Below are positions 19,189 through 27,050 of a DNA stretch of 64,000 nt, one piece after another (positions within the stretch are counted from its first letter, which is position 1; every line of letters starts with the position of its first letter). The notes beneath the pieces are model-generated. The model was given only the letters and a program-made list of their open reading frames with translations, made no database searches and was not told where the DNA came from. The stretch spans positions 15,591 through 79,590 of the forward strand of contig JAEWKZ010000086.1 of NCBI GenBank assembly GCA_023393525.1. Reading direction: 5' to 3'. This stretch comes from Pseudomonadota bacterium. Its GTDB lineage: Bacteria; Desulfobacterota; Desulfovibrionia; Desulfovibrionales; Desulfomicrobiaceae. The position numbers were made by a program, and so were the translations under genes.

Positions 19189-20394
19189 ATGCCTGTCTTC
19201 ATCTATAAGGCAAAATCGCGCGGCGGCAGATCGGTCAAGGGTGATCTGGATGCTCCCAGTTTGGAATTCGCCGAAAACATCCTGCGGCGCAAGGGGTACG
19301 GCAATATCCGGGTCAAGCCGAAGCCCAAGGATCTGTTGGAGGGCACCTTTCTGGAAGGCGGGGTGTCCGATCGGGACATGGTCGTCTTCAGCCGCCAGTT
19401 CGCCACCATGATCAATGCCGGCGTGCCCATCCTGCAGGCCTTGCAGATCATGTGCGAACAGACGGAAAACCCCAAGCTGCGCCGCAAGCTCTACGCGGTC
19501 AGGAACGACATCGAGGGCGGCAGCTCCCTGTTCGAGGCCCTCAAGAAACATCCCGACATCTTCGACGCCTTGTACTCCAACATGGTCAACGCCGGCGAGA
19601 CGGGCGGTATTCTGGACCAGGTCCTCCTGCGGCTGGCCGAATACATCGAGAAGGCCGCCAAGCTCAAAGCCAAGATCAAGGGCGCCATGATCTACCCCGG
19701 CGTGGTCGTGACCGTGGCCGTCGCGGTCATCGCGGTGATCCTGATCTTCGTCATCCCGACCTTCGAGCAGATGTTTTCCGAGGCCGGCGGCGCTTTGCCC
19801 ATGCCGACCCAGGTGGTCATCGCCATGAGCAACTTCGTCATCAACAATTTCATGTTGCTTGTGGGCGGCATCATTGCCGCTTTCGTGGCCTTCAAGTTTT
19901 TTTACAAATGGGAGCGGGGCAAGATTCTCGTCGATCGCTGGGTGCTTTTCCTGCCCGTGTTCGGGCCCTTGCTGCGCAAGGCCGCCGTGGCCAAGTTCAG
20001 CAGGACGCTGGCGACCATGGTCTCAAGCGGCGTGCCGATATTGAACGCCCTGGACATCGTTTCGCGCACCTCGGGCAACAAGACCGTTGAAAAGGGCGTG
20101 CTCGAGGCCAAGAAGTCCATCGCCGAAGGCCAGAGCCTGGCCGAGCCCCTGGAGGACACGGGCGTCTTCCCGCCCATGGTCATCCACATGATCGCCATCG
20201 GCGAAACCACGGGCGCGCTAGATTCCATGCTCACCAAGATCGCCGACTTCTATGACGACGAGGTCGATGTGGCCGTCGATGCGCTGACCTCCCTCATCGA
20301 ACCCATCATGATCGTTTTTCTGGGCGTGGTCGTGGGTGGACTGGTCATCAGCATGTACCTGCCCATCTTCTCCATCGCCGACACCGTAGCCTGA
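19189..20394 (+). CDS. Type IV pilus / type II secretion inner-membrane platform protein (PilC/GspF)
   Basis: 401 residues with GGAGG before ATG 19189. Two tandem T2SF cytoplasmic helical domains each precede membrane helices: FSRQFATMINAGVPILQALQIM and FSRTLATMVSSGVPILNALDIV are the repeated hallmark; three transmembrane segments lie around the middle and C-terminus. In pilus machines this protein anchors the assembly ATPase. It is an orphan here: no PilB, PilT, PilD or pilin is adjacent, as in genomes where pil genes are scattered. Confidence 0.93.
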   Translation: MPVFIYKAKSRGGRSVKGDLDAPSLEFAENILRRKGYGNIRVKPKPKDLLEGTFLEGGVSDRDMVVFSRQFATMINAGVPILQALQIMCEQTENPKLRRKLYAVRNDIEGGSSLFEALKKHPDIFDALYSNMVNAGETGGILDQVLLRLAEYIEKAAKLKAKIKGAMIYPGVVVTVAVAVIAVILIFVIPTFEQMFSEAGGALPMPTQVVIAMSNFVINNFMLLVGGIIAAFVAFKFFYKWERGKILVDRWVLFLPVFGPLLRKAAVAKFSRTLATMVSSGVPILNALDIVSRTSGNKTVEKGVLEAKKSIAEGQSLAEPLEDTGVFPPMVIHMIAIGETTGALDSMLTKIADFYDDEVDVAVDALTSLIEPIMIVFLGVVVGGLVISMYLPIFSIADTVA

Positions 20395-20410
20395 CAGTAG
20401 GGAGTTTTTC

Positions 20411-21298
20411 GTGCGTATTGCCCATTTGCTCCAGCGACGGGAACCTTTCCTGTCGCTGGAGTTCTTTCCCCCCAAGGACCGGGCGCAGTGGCCCGGTTTT
20501 TTTGATGTGGTGCGTCAACTCAGGGAACTCGCGCCCCTGTTCTGTTCCGTGACCTACGGCGCGGGCGGCGGCACCCAGCACAACACGCTGGAGATCGTGA
20601 CCCGCATGAAGCAGGAATACGGTCTGGAGCCTTTGGCGCATCTGACCTGCGTCGGAGCGGACCGGGCCCGGCTTGGTTCCTTTTTGTCCGGCCTGGCCGA
20701 CGGCGGAGTGGAAAACGTGCTGGCCCTGCGCGGCGATCCGCCCCGGGGCGAGACATCCTTCACCCCCGACAGCGAGGAGTTTCAGCACGGCAGCGACCTG
20801 GTCTCCTACATCCGCGGCGAATTTCCCCATCTCTGCATCGGTGTTGCGGGCTATCCGGAAAAACATCCCGAAGCTCCGAGCATGGAGGATGATCTGGAGC
20901 GCCTGCGGCACAAGGTCGCCTGCGGAGGCGACTTCGTCATCACCCAGCTGTTTTTCGACAACGACAGGTATTTCGATTTCGTGGACCGGGCCAGGGCGGC
21001 CGGGATCGACGTGCCCATCATTCCGGGCATCCTGCCGGTCCAGAACCTGAGCGCCCTGAAGCGCATGCTGTCCTTTTGCGGGGCGTCGGTGCCGGAAGGG
21101 TACATGCGCGATCTCGAGCACGTGCAGCAGACCTACGGAGAAAGCGGAGTGCGAGGGCTGGGGCTGGGTTACGCCAAAAACCAGATCCGAAATCTGCTTG
21201 ACCGGGGAGCCCCCGGAGTGCATCTCTACACTCTTAACAAAGCCGATACCTGCCTGGAAATCCGAAAGGATTTTCCGCGTCGGGATGGGTCGAAGTAA
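20411..21298 (+). CDS. metF: 5,10-methylenetetrahydrofolate reductase
   Basis: 295 residues from GTG 20411 (TAGGGAG upstream). It opens with SLEFFPPKD, the flavin/folate-binding strand of MetF; THF-binding and FAD residues lie in CVGADRARLG, LALRGDPPRG, GVAGYPEKHPEA and TQLFFDNDRYFDFVDRA. It reduces 5,10-methylene-THF to 5-methyl-THF for methionine synthesis or, in sulfate reducers, C1 metabolism. The first ~100 bases carry two strong hairpins, one followed by T7, listed separately. Confidence 0.95.
   Translation: MRIAHLLQRREPFLSLEFFPPKDRAQWPGFFDVVRQLRELAPLFCSVTYGAGGGTQHNTLEIVTRMKQEYGLEPLAHLTCVGADRARLGSFLSGLADGGVENVLALRGDPPRGETSFTPDSEEFQHGSDLVSYIRGEFPHLCIGVAGYPEKHPEAPSMEDDLERLRHKVACGGDFVITQLFFDNDRYFDFVDRARAAGIDVPIIPGILPVQNLSALKRMLSFCGASVPEGYMRDLEHVQQTYGESGVRGLGLGYAKNQIRNLLDRGAPGVHLYTLNKADTCLEIRKDFPRRDGSK
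20431..20459 (+). promoter_or_regulatory. Hairpin in the first codons of metF
   Basis: CCAGCGACGGG at 20431-20441 pairs with CCTGTCGCTGG at 20449-20459 (eleven pairs, one G-U, seven-base loop), beginning 20 bases into the metF coding sequence. It lies directly upstream of a terminator-like hairpin. A regulatory role is inference; it could be coding coincidence. Confidence 0.4.
20478..20503 (+). terminator. Terminator-like hairpin inside the metF coding sequence
   Basis: Perfect seven-base stem ACCGGGC/GCCCGGT with a GCAGTG loop (20478-20497), followed by a run of seven T ending at 20503. This has every feature of a rho-independent terminator but lies about 70 bases inside metF, encoding KDRAQWPGFF. 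Translating ribosomes would normally prevent it from forming. Confidence 0.5.
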
Positions 21299-21313
21299 CA
21301 TATTCTGGAGGCG

Positions 21314-22342
21314 ATGATGAAGAAGATCCCCGTAGTGGCCGTGGTGGGCGCGACAGGCGCCGTGGGCAGAGAGATGCTTGATACGCTGGTTCGCCGCAAT
21401 TTTCCCCATGCGGAAGTGCGGGCTCTGGCTTCGTCGCGCTCCGCCGGGACCAAGGTGGAATTCGGCTCGAAAAAGCTGACCGTGCAGGAATTGACCGAGG
21501 ATTCCTTTGCCGGCGTCGATCTGGCGCTTTTTTCGGCCGGGGGTTCCACTTCCGAAAAATATGCGCCGTGCGCGGTCAAGGCCGGCTGCGTGGTGGTCGA
21601 CAACTCCAGCGCCTGGCGCATGGACCCGGCCGTCCCTCTGGTCGTGCCCGAGGTCAATCCGGACGATCTGTCCTGGCACAAGGGCATCATCGCCAACCCC
21701 AATTGCTCCACCATCCAGATGGTGGTTGCCCTGAAGCCCCTGCACGACGCGGCCCGCATCACCCGCGTGGTGGTGTCCACCTATCAGGCCGTATCCGGCA
21801 CCGGTCAGAAGGCCATCGTGGAACTGGAAAGCCAGGTGCGTCAGCTCTTCAACGGCCAGGAAGCCACCAATACGGTCTATCCGCACCGCATCGCCTTCAA
21901 CTGCCTGCCCCAGATCGACGTCTTCCTGGACAATGAGTACACCAAGGAAGAGATGAAGATGGTCCTTGAGACCAAGAAGATCATGGGCGACGATTCCATC
22001 CGGGTCACGGCCACGGCCGTGCGCGTGCCGGTCTTCTACGGGCACAGCGAAAGCGTGAACATCGAAACCGAAAAGAAGATCACCTCCAAGGAGGCCCGCA
22101 CCATCCTGGCCCAGGCTCCGGGCGTGCGCGTCTTCGACAATCCGGGCGAGAAGATCTACCCCATGCCCATCGTCGCAGCGGGCGAGGATGAGACCTTTGT
22201 GGGCCGCATCCGCGAAGACGAGAGCATCGAGAACGGTCTGAACATGTTCATCGTGGCCGACAACATCCGCAAGGGCGCGGCCTTGAATGCCGTGCAGATC
22301 GCGGAAGCGCTCCTGGAACGGGGCCTGTTGCGCGTGTCCTAG
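21314..22342 (+). CDS. asd: Aspartate-semialdehyde dehydrogenase
   Basis: 342 residues; GGAGG precedes ATG 21314. The N-terminal NADP-binding motif is VVGATGAVGREML; catalytic C131 lies in NPNCSTIQMV; substrate-binding VPVFYGHSESVNIE includes the expected histidine. It converts aspartyl phosphate to aspartate semialdehyde for lysine, threonine and methionine synthesis. It follows metF by 15 bases, so the two methionine-related genes probably share a transcript. A terminator follows. Confidence 0.96.
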   Translation: MMKKIPVVAVVGATGAVGREMLDTLVRRNFPHAEVRALASSRSAGTKVEFGSKKLTVQELTEDSFAGVDLALFSAGGSTSEKYAPCAVKAGCVVVDNSSAWRMDPAVPLVVPEVNPDDLSWHKGIIANPNCSTIQMVVALKPLHDAARITRVVVSTYQAVSGTGQKAIVELESQVRQLFNGQEATNTVYPHRIAFNCLPQIDVFLDNEYTKEEMKMVLETKKIMGDDSIRVTATAVRVPVFYGHSESVNIETEKKITSKEARTILAQAPGVRVFDNPGEKIYPMPIVAAGEDETFVGRIREDESIENGLNMFIVADNIRKGAALNAVQIAEALLERGLLRVS

Positions 22343-22366
22343 CTTTCGCAAGGTTTTTCCGGTCCG

Positions 22367-22403
22367 CACGCCCCGAACCGTCATACGGCTTGGGGCGTGT
22401 TTT
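22367..22403 (+). terminator. Terminator after metF-asd
   Basis: CACGCCCC at 22367-22374 pairs with GGGGCGTG at 22392-22399, with further pairing of CCGT/ACGG inside, followed by TTTT. Marks the end of the metF-asd unit. Confidence 0.8.
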
Positions 22404-22444
22404 GCGAGAAGCGGGTCCCTGTTTTTTTGTGACGGAGGGGTACA

Positions 22445-23398
22445 ATGGTCGAAATCGGAAACGAAGAGCTTTTCTGGGAACGCCTGCTGGCGCTTCCGCG
22501 TCCCGGCGAGGAGAATTTTCTGGCCTTCTACGATCACCGGCTTGGGGCGATTTTCACCAATCCCCGCCTCTTGCTCATTCCCCTTGACGACCATCTCGTG
22601 CACCGGGGTGATGGCGTGTTCGAGGCGCTGCGCTTCGAGGATGGAGCCATCTATCAGCTGGAAGAGCATCTGCGCCGCCTGGAGCGTTCCGCCCGGGCCA
22701 TCGGCCTTGCCCTGCCGGTCGGGTCGTCGGAGCTGGACAGCCTGATCCGGCAGGTCTGTCTGGCCAGCGGCGCGGGCCAGGGGAACGTCATGGTCTTTGT
22801 GGGGCGCGGCCCGGGCGGATTCACCCTGGACACGCGTGAATGTCCGAGCCCGAGCCTTTACATCGTGGCCAAGCGCTTCGCGCGCAAGCCCGAGTCCTTC
22901 TGGAGCGTCGGGGTCAGCGCCGTGCGCACGCGCATTCCGGCCAAGCAGGGCTGGATGTCCCAGATCAAGAGCGTGAACTACCTGCCCAACGTGCTGATGA
23001 AGAAGGACGCAGTGGAGCAGGGAGCGGACTATCCCCTCTGCTTCGACGCGGACGGGTTTCTGGCCGAAGGGTCCACGGAGAACGCGGTGCTGGTGGACAG
23101 GGACGGGGTTTTTGTCGTGCCCGAGCTCAAGAACGCCCTCATGGGCACCACCTTGAAGCGAGCCATGAGTCTGGCTCAAGGCTTCATGCCGGTCGCCACC
23201 CGCCTCGTGCCCGAATCCGAACTGTACGATTGCCGGGAAATCATTCTGCTGGGCACAAGCATCGACGCGGTGGGCGTGGTGCGCTACAATGACCGCGTCG
23301 TCGGCCTCGGCACTCCCGGCCCCGTGAGCCTGCGCCTGCGGGAACTGCTGGTGGCGGACCGCAAGGCCCATGGCCAGCCGCTTGCTGGCAAGGGCTGA
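22445..23398 (+). CDS. Class IV aminotransferase (branched-chain aminotransferase / aminodeoxychorismate lyase-like)
   Basis: 317 residues; GGAGGGG precedes ATG 22445. Fold-type IV PLP features: HLVHRGDGVFEALR near the N-terminus, the PLP lysine in QIKSVNYLPNVLMKKDA, and FLAEGSTENAVLVD with the glutamate that contacts the pyridine nitrogen. LLGTSIDAVGVVRYN is the C-terminal phosphate-binding loop. Candidates are IlvE-type transaminase, D-amino acid transaminase or PabC-like lyase; the sequence alone does not separate them. It stands between a terminator and an unrelated glycosyltransferase. Confidence 0.85.
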   Translation: MVEIGNEELFWERLLALPRPGEENFLAFYDHRLGAIFTNPRLLLIPLDDHLVHRGDGVFEALRFEDGAIYQLEEHLRRLERSARAIGLALPVGSSELDSLIRQVCLASGAGQGNVMVFVGRGPGGFTLDTRECPSPSLYIVAKRFARKPESFWSVGVSAVRTRIPAKQGWMSQIKSVNYLPNVLMKKDAVEQGADYPLCFDADGFLAEGSTENAVLVDRDGVFVVPELKNALMGTTLKRAMSLAQGFMPVATRLVPESELYDCREIILLGTSIDAVGVVRYNDRVVGLGTPGPVSLRLRELLVADRKAHGQPLAGKG

Positions 23399-23528
23399 AC
23401 GTCATGGAAGACTCTGGCGTCCGTATCGCTCGAAGCCTGAGCATGCTCTGCCCGTCTGGCGGCCAGGCCGGGTTGTTGGGTATCAACACGGCGACAGCCT
23501 CAAGCGGGCTGCTTCAAGACTGTCGCTC

Positions 23529-24620
23529 ATGAAACGCTCGATTTGTCTTTTCAACTCGAATCGTGCCTGGGGCGGGGGAGAGCAGTGGTTTTTTACCCAT
23601 GCCTTGCTTCTGGCCGAACGCGGGTGGAAAGTTTGCGTCGTGACCCACGCGTCGTCAGTGCTCGGGGACAGGCTTTCGGCGCACCCGCATATCGATCTTC
23701 TGCGCATCCGGATTGGAAATCTCAGTTTTTTGAATCCCTTCGCGTTGGCGCGGCTCGCGTTGTTTTTCAGGAAGAACGAGGTGCGCAGCGTCATTCTGGC
23801 TTTGCCTTCGGATCTCAAATGCGGCGGTGTCGCCGCGCGCATGGCCGGCGTGCGTGACGTCATCTTTCGGCGCGGCCTGGCGTTGCCGACCAGAAACTCC
23901 CTGTTGAACCGGTTTCTTTTCAGCCGCGTGCTGACGAAATTGCTCTGCAACTCGCAACATACCCGCCGCATGGTGCTGTCCGCGAACACGAACCTGATGC
24001 CGATGGCGCGTACCTTCGTTGTCTATAACGGTATCGACCTGCCTGCGTTCGACGCTTTGCCGGGGCAGCCGTTGGTGCCTGGGCCTCGCAAGGGCGTGGT
24101 TATCGGTTGCGCGGGGAGATTGACCGAGCAGAAAGGTCACAAATACCTGATAGAAGCGACGGCGCTGCTCAGGAATCGAGGCCTGGATGTGACGGTTCTG
24201 CTTGCCGGAACGGGTGAATGCGAACGGGAGCTGCGAGACCGGGTAGCACTGCTCGGCTTGAATGATTGCTTTCATTTTCTCGGTTTTGTCGAGGAGATGA
24301 AGCGGTTTTACGCGTCCATAGATATTTTCGCCTTGCCTTCTCTCTGGGAAGGCTTCGGATACGTGCTCTCCGAAGCCATGAGCATGCGCCTCCCGGTCGT
24401 CGCTTTTGAGACGAGCAATATTCCTGAAGTCGTGGCGCACGGGCAGTCGGGCATCCTCGTTCCGCCTCGCGATGCTGCCGCCCTTGCCGATGCGCTGGAA
24501 GAATTGGCGCAGGACGACGCCTTGCGTCTCCGCATGGGACAGGCCGGACGAGAGAGGGTGGAGTCGGATTTCACCTTGGCAAAAACGTTTCATGAATTAG
24601 AAAAAGTCTTGTTGGCCTAA
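23529..24620 (+). CDS. Family 4 glycosyltransferase
   Basis: 363 residues from ATG 23529; the ribosome site is weak, but this start begins at the usual first strand (KRSICLFNSNRAWGGGEQWF). GT-B fold with the GT4 signatures VVIGCAGRLTEQKGHKYLIEA, LLAGTGECERELRD, LPSLWEGFGYVLSEAMSMRLPVVAF and NIPEVVAHGQSGILVPPRD; the EX7E motif is in EGFGYVLSE. It adds a sugar to LPS core, capsule or a protein; the acceptor is unknown. Base composition is somewhat less GC-rich than that of the neighbours. Confidence 0.9.
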   Translation: MKRSICLFNSNRAWGGGEQWFFTHALLLAERGWKVCVVTHASSVLGDRLSAHPHIDLLRIRIGNLSFLNPFALARLALFFRKNEVRSVILALPSDLKCGGVAARMAGVRDVIFRRGLALPTRNSLLNRFLFSRVLTKLLCNSQHTRRMVLSANTNLMPMARTFVVYNGIDLPAFDALPGQPLVPGPRKGVVIGCAGRLTEQKGHKYLIEATALLRNRGLDVTVLLAGTGECERELRDRVALLGLNDCFHFLGFVEEMKRFYASIDIFALPSLWEGFGYVLSEAMSMRLPVVAFETSNIPEVVAHGQSGILVPPRDAAALADALEELAQDDALRLRMGQAGRERVESDFTLAKTFHELEKVLLA

Positions 24621-24722
24621 ACGCTGACGGATCGGTTTGTCCCTGGAATTCAAGATATGGAGAGCGCCGTGCGTCGGCGGTCCCATGTCCGAATCTTTTT
24701 CGACCAGTTCATGGAGGTTCAT

Positions 24723-26360
24723 ATGGCCAAATCCACTGCCGCCGATTGGTTTCTGCCCGAGGATCAACGCAAGGCCCTGTCCGTCTATTTGAAGGATTTC
24801 AAGGAAGTCGTGCCGGTGCATCTTTTCGTGAAGCCGGGGCAAAACGACGCCTACGCCGACTTCGCCCACAGCCTCATGAAGGATCTTGTCCGCCTCACGG
24901 ACCGAATCACGCTCAGCCTGCATTCCGATGACAAAAAGGCCAACGCCCAGTTCGGGGTGAACCGGTTCCCGACCCTGCTCATAGCGCCCGAAAAATATTC
25001 CATCCGTTTCACCGGCGCTCCGGCCGGCGAGGAAGGGCAGGCTTTTCTGCATGCCCTGATGATGGCCTCCACGGGGAACAGTTTCCTGGGCGCGCAAAGC
25101 AAGGAGCTGCTCAGGGAACTGGATGAGCCCCGCCAGATCAAGGTCTTTGTCAGTCCCACCTGCCCGTACTGTCCCGGGCAGTGCGTCAACGCCATCAAGA
25201 CGGCCATCGAGAAGCCCCTTTTGGTCAGCGTCGAGTGCGTCGAGACCGGGGAAAATCCGGAGTACGCGGAAGAGTACTCCGTGGGCTCCATTCCGCACAC
25301 GGTCTATGACGACGAAAGATTGTCCACCGTGGGCATGGAATCGGAAGCGGCCTTCGTCCTGCAACTCGTGACGCTCAAGGCGGCCAAGGACATGGCCCGG
25401 GAGCGCGACGAGGCCGGAATGGAGGCGAGCCGTCACGACGTGGTCATCATCGGCTCCGGCCCCGCCGGACTCACGGCCGGGATTTACGCCAAGCGGGCCG
25501 GGCTCGATGCCGTGGTGCTGGAAAAAGGCATCATCGGCGGGCAGGTCAGCGTAACTCCCGAAGTGGAGAACTATCCCGGTTTCATCAACATCGGCGGAAA
25601 GATGCTCATGGACATGATCCACGAGCAGGCCAAGCAGTACGTGGACGTCGTGACCGGTCAGACGGTGGAGGAGATCAAGATCGGCAGGGATCTGGAGGTC
25701 TTGACCCAGGACCGGGTCTATGTGGCCGATGCCGTCATCTACGCGGCGGGCGCGTCCTGGAAGAAGCTCGGCGTGCCTGGCGAGGATCGCTTCATGAGCA
25801 AGGGCGTGTCCTTTTGCGCCTCGTGCGACGGGTTCATGTTCAAGGGTAAGAAAGTGGCCGTGGTCGGCGGGGGAAACACCGCCCTGACCGACGCCCTGCA
25901 CCTGAAGAATCTGGGCGTGGACGTGTTCATCGTGCATCGCCGGGACAGCTTCCGGGCCGAACAGCACCTTGTGGATTCCGTGCTGCGCGAGGAAATTCCG
26001 GTCCGCTGGAACAGCGTCGTCGAGGAAATCGGGGGCAAAGAGACGCTGTCGTTCGTCTCCGTGAAGCATCTCAAGACCGGTGAAACGGAAAAGGTCCCCG
26101 TGGAGGGCGTCTTTTTGGCCGTCGGCATCGTGCCCAACGTCCAGGCCGTGGCCCATCTTGGCCTGACTTTGGAGCCGGGCGGCTACATCCGTGTCGACAG
26201 AAGCGGGCGCACCAGCATTCCGCGCATCTACGCGGCCGGGGATATCACCGGCGGGGTGCAGCAGATCGTTACGGCGGTCAGCGAAGGGGCTTCGGCGGCG
26301 ATGGCGGTGTTCGAGGACCTGACCAGACGCAGGTCCGAACAGGGATATCCAAGGACATGA
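24723..26360 (+). CDS. AhpF/thioredoxin-reductase-like flavoprotein with N-terminal double thioredoxin fold
   Basis: 545 residues; GGAGG precedes ATG 24723. Residues 1-~230 look like two tandem thioredoxin folds as in AhpF and archaeal PDO: the first lacks CXXC, the second has C147-PY-C150 (with C154 nearby). Then a thioredoxin reductase module: FAD site VVIIGSGPAGLTAGIYAKRAG, redox pair C365-AS-C368, NAD(P)-binding VAVVGGGNTALTDAL and FAD site YAAGDITGG. It should pass electrons from NAD(P)H through FAD to the N-terminal dithiol and on to a peroxiredoxin or other partner. No AhpC gene is adjacent, which leaves the acceptor open. Confidence 0.9.
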   Translation: MAKSTAADWFLPEDQRKALSVYLKDFKEVVPVHLFVKPGQNDAYADFAHSLMKDLVRLTDRITLSLHSDDKKANAQFGVNRFPTLLIAPEKYSIRFTGAPAGEEGQAFLHALMMASTGNSFLGAQSKELLRELDEPRQIKVFVSPTCPYCPGQCVNAIKTAIEKPLLVSVECVETGENPEYAEEYSVGSIPHTVYDDERLSTVGMESEAAFVLQLVTLKAAKDMARERDEAGMEASRHDVVIIGSGPAGLTAGIYAKRAGLDAVVLEKGIIGGQVSVTPEVENYPGFINIGGKMLMDMIHEQAKQYVDVVTGQTVEEIKIGRDLEVLTQDRVYVADAVIYAAGASWKKLGVPGEDRFMSKGVSFCASCDGFMFKGKKVAVVGGGNTALTDALHLKNLGVDVFIVHRRDSFRAEQHLVDSVLREEIPVRWNSVVEEIGGKETLSFVSVKHLKTGETEKVPVEGVFLAVGIVPNVQAVAHLGLTLEPGGYIRVDRSGRTSIPRIYAAGDITGGVQQIVTAVSEGASAAMAVFEDLTRRRSEQGYPRT

Positions 26361-26364
26361 AAAC

Positions 26365-26388
26365 GGCCCCGCAAGGGGCCAAAAATGG
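26365..26388 (-). terminator. Hairpin terminator between convergent genes
   Basis: GGCCCC-GCAA-GGGGCC at 26365-26380. On the minus strand it follows the PilZ gene and leads into GTTTTC; on the plus strand AAAAA follows the stem. Likely terminates the PilZ gene and perhaps both convergent genes. Confidence 0.7.
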
Positions 26389-26393
26389 ACGGC

Positions 26394-26741
26394 TCACGCC
26401 TCCGGACCGGCGCTGAACAAATAGCGCAATCCCACCCCGTACCCGTCCGTGGAATCGGCCAGGTTTTTTTTCCAGATAACCTTGGCGTAATAGCAGGTTT
26501 TCGGCGCCTGGCTTTCAAACGCCGCGCCGCGCAGTTCCTCCTCCCGGCCCAGGACCTCGATGAGCAGGTTGGCGCCCAGCTTTGGCGGCGGATAGTCGAG
26601 CTCCAGGTACATGCCCGTGCTGCTGTAATTGATCATCCGGGCCATGCGGCATTCTCCCTGCTCCCCGGCGCAATAGCGAATAACGGCTCTTTGCGGGACG
26701 CGATCCTTCTCCCGGCTTTCCGTTTTGTTTCTGCCTCTCAT
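26394..26741 (-). CDS. PilZ-domain c-di-GMP receptor protein
   Basis: 115 residues from ATG 26741 (GTG 26747 is an equally spaced alternative). Both halves of the PilZ c-di-GMP site are present: R14-VPQ-R18 (RXXXR) and NYSSTG (D/NXSXXG), the latter in MINYSSTGMYLEL. The remaining strands (LLIEVLG, CYYAKVIWKK, GVGLRYLF) complete the small beta-barrel. A stand-alone PilZ protein typically relays c-di-GMP level to a motility, secretion or polysaccharide target. No neighbour identifies the target. Confidence 0.85.
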   Translation of the reverse strand: MRGRNKTESREKDRVPQRAVIRYCAGEQGECRMARMINYSSTGMYLELDYPPPKLGANLLIEVLGREEELRGAAFESQAPKTCYYAKVIWKKNLADSTDGYGVGLRYLFSAGPEA

Positions 26742-26747
26742 ACGCAC

Positions 26748-27048
26748 CTCGTCCTCTCTCTGGGTGGGTTATCCTCAATATACATAATTTTGCGCAGGTG
26801 AACAGCAATTTGTATGCCTACTGGTAAGTATGCTGATTTTCCGCAGTGCTTATGTGTTTGCCGTCCTGCTCCGATGGGCGGGGTGTGGAAAGAATTTCTT
26901 TTTTTTTGGGATTCGAGCGCTCTTTCGCGTCGAATGCTGTCACGACTCTTGAAAGCGGCTCCTGAAATTTTCAATGATTGCGCAGGGTGGAAAATGAGGG
27001 GGAGGAATGGGTGCGGCGGCTGCAAAAAATTTCCGGAAATCCCGGATT
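26748..27048. other. Intergenic region upstream of the PilZ gene
   Basis: About 300 bases with no convincing gene. The portion nearest the PilZ gene (26770-26850) is AT-rich; on the minus strand TTGCTG is followed by TATGTATATT-type sequence, a possible but weak promoter for the PilZ gene. A nine-base T-run lies near 26900. The right end carries the tilS terminator candidate. Confidence 0.35.
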
Positions 27049-27050
27049 TC
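27024..27050 (-). terminator. Possible tilS terminator
   Basis: On the minus strand, directly at the tilS stop, GAAATCCGGGATTTC and ATTTCCGGAAAT form overlapping palindromes followed by TTTTTT. The stems are short, so this is a modest call. Confidence 0.45.

Noticed and set aside
20348..23371. Open frame of about 1000 codons on the minus strand
   Set aside because: It lies antisense to metF, asd and the aminotransferase, which have strong family motifs. Long antisense frames are expected in such GC-rich sequence, and its translation is rich in H, G, Q and R without any recognised domain.
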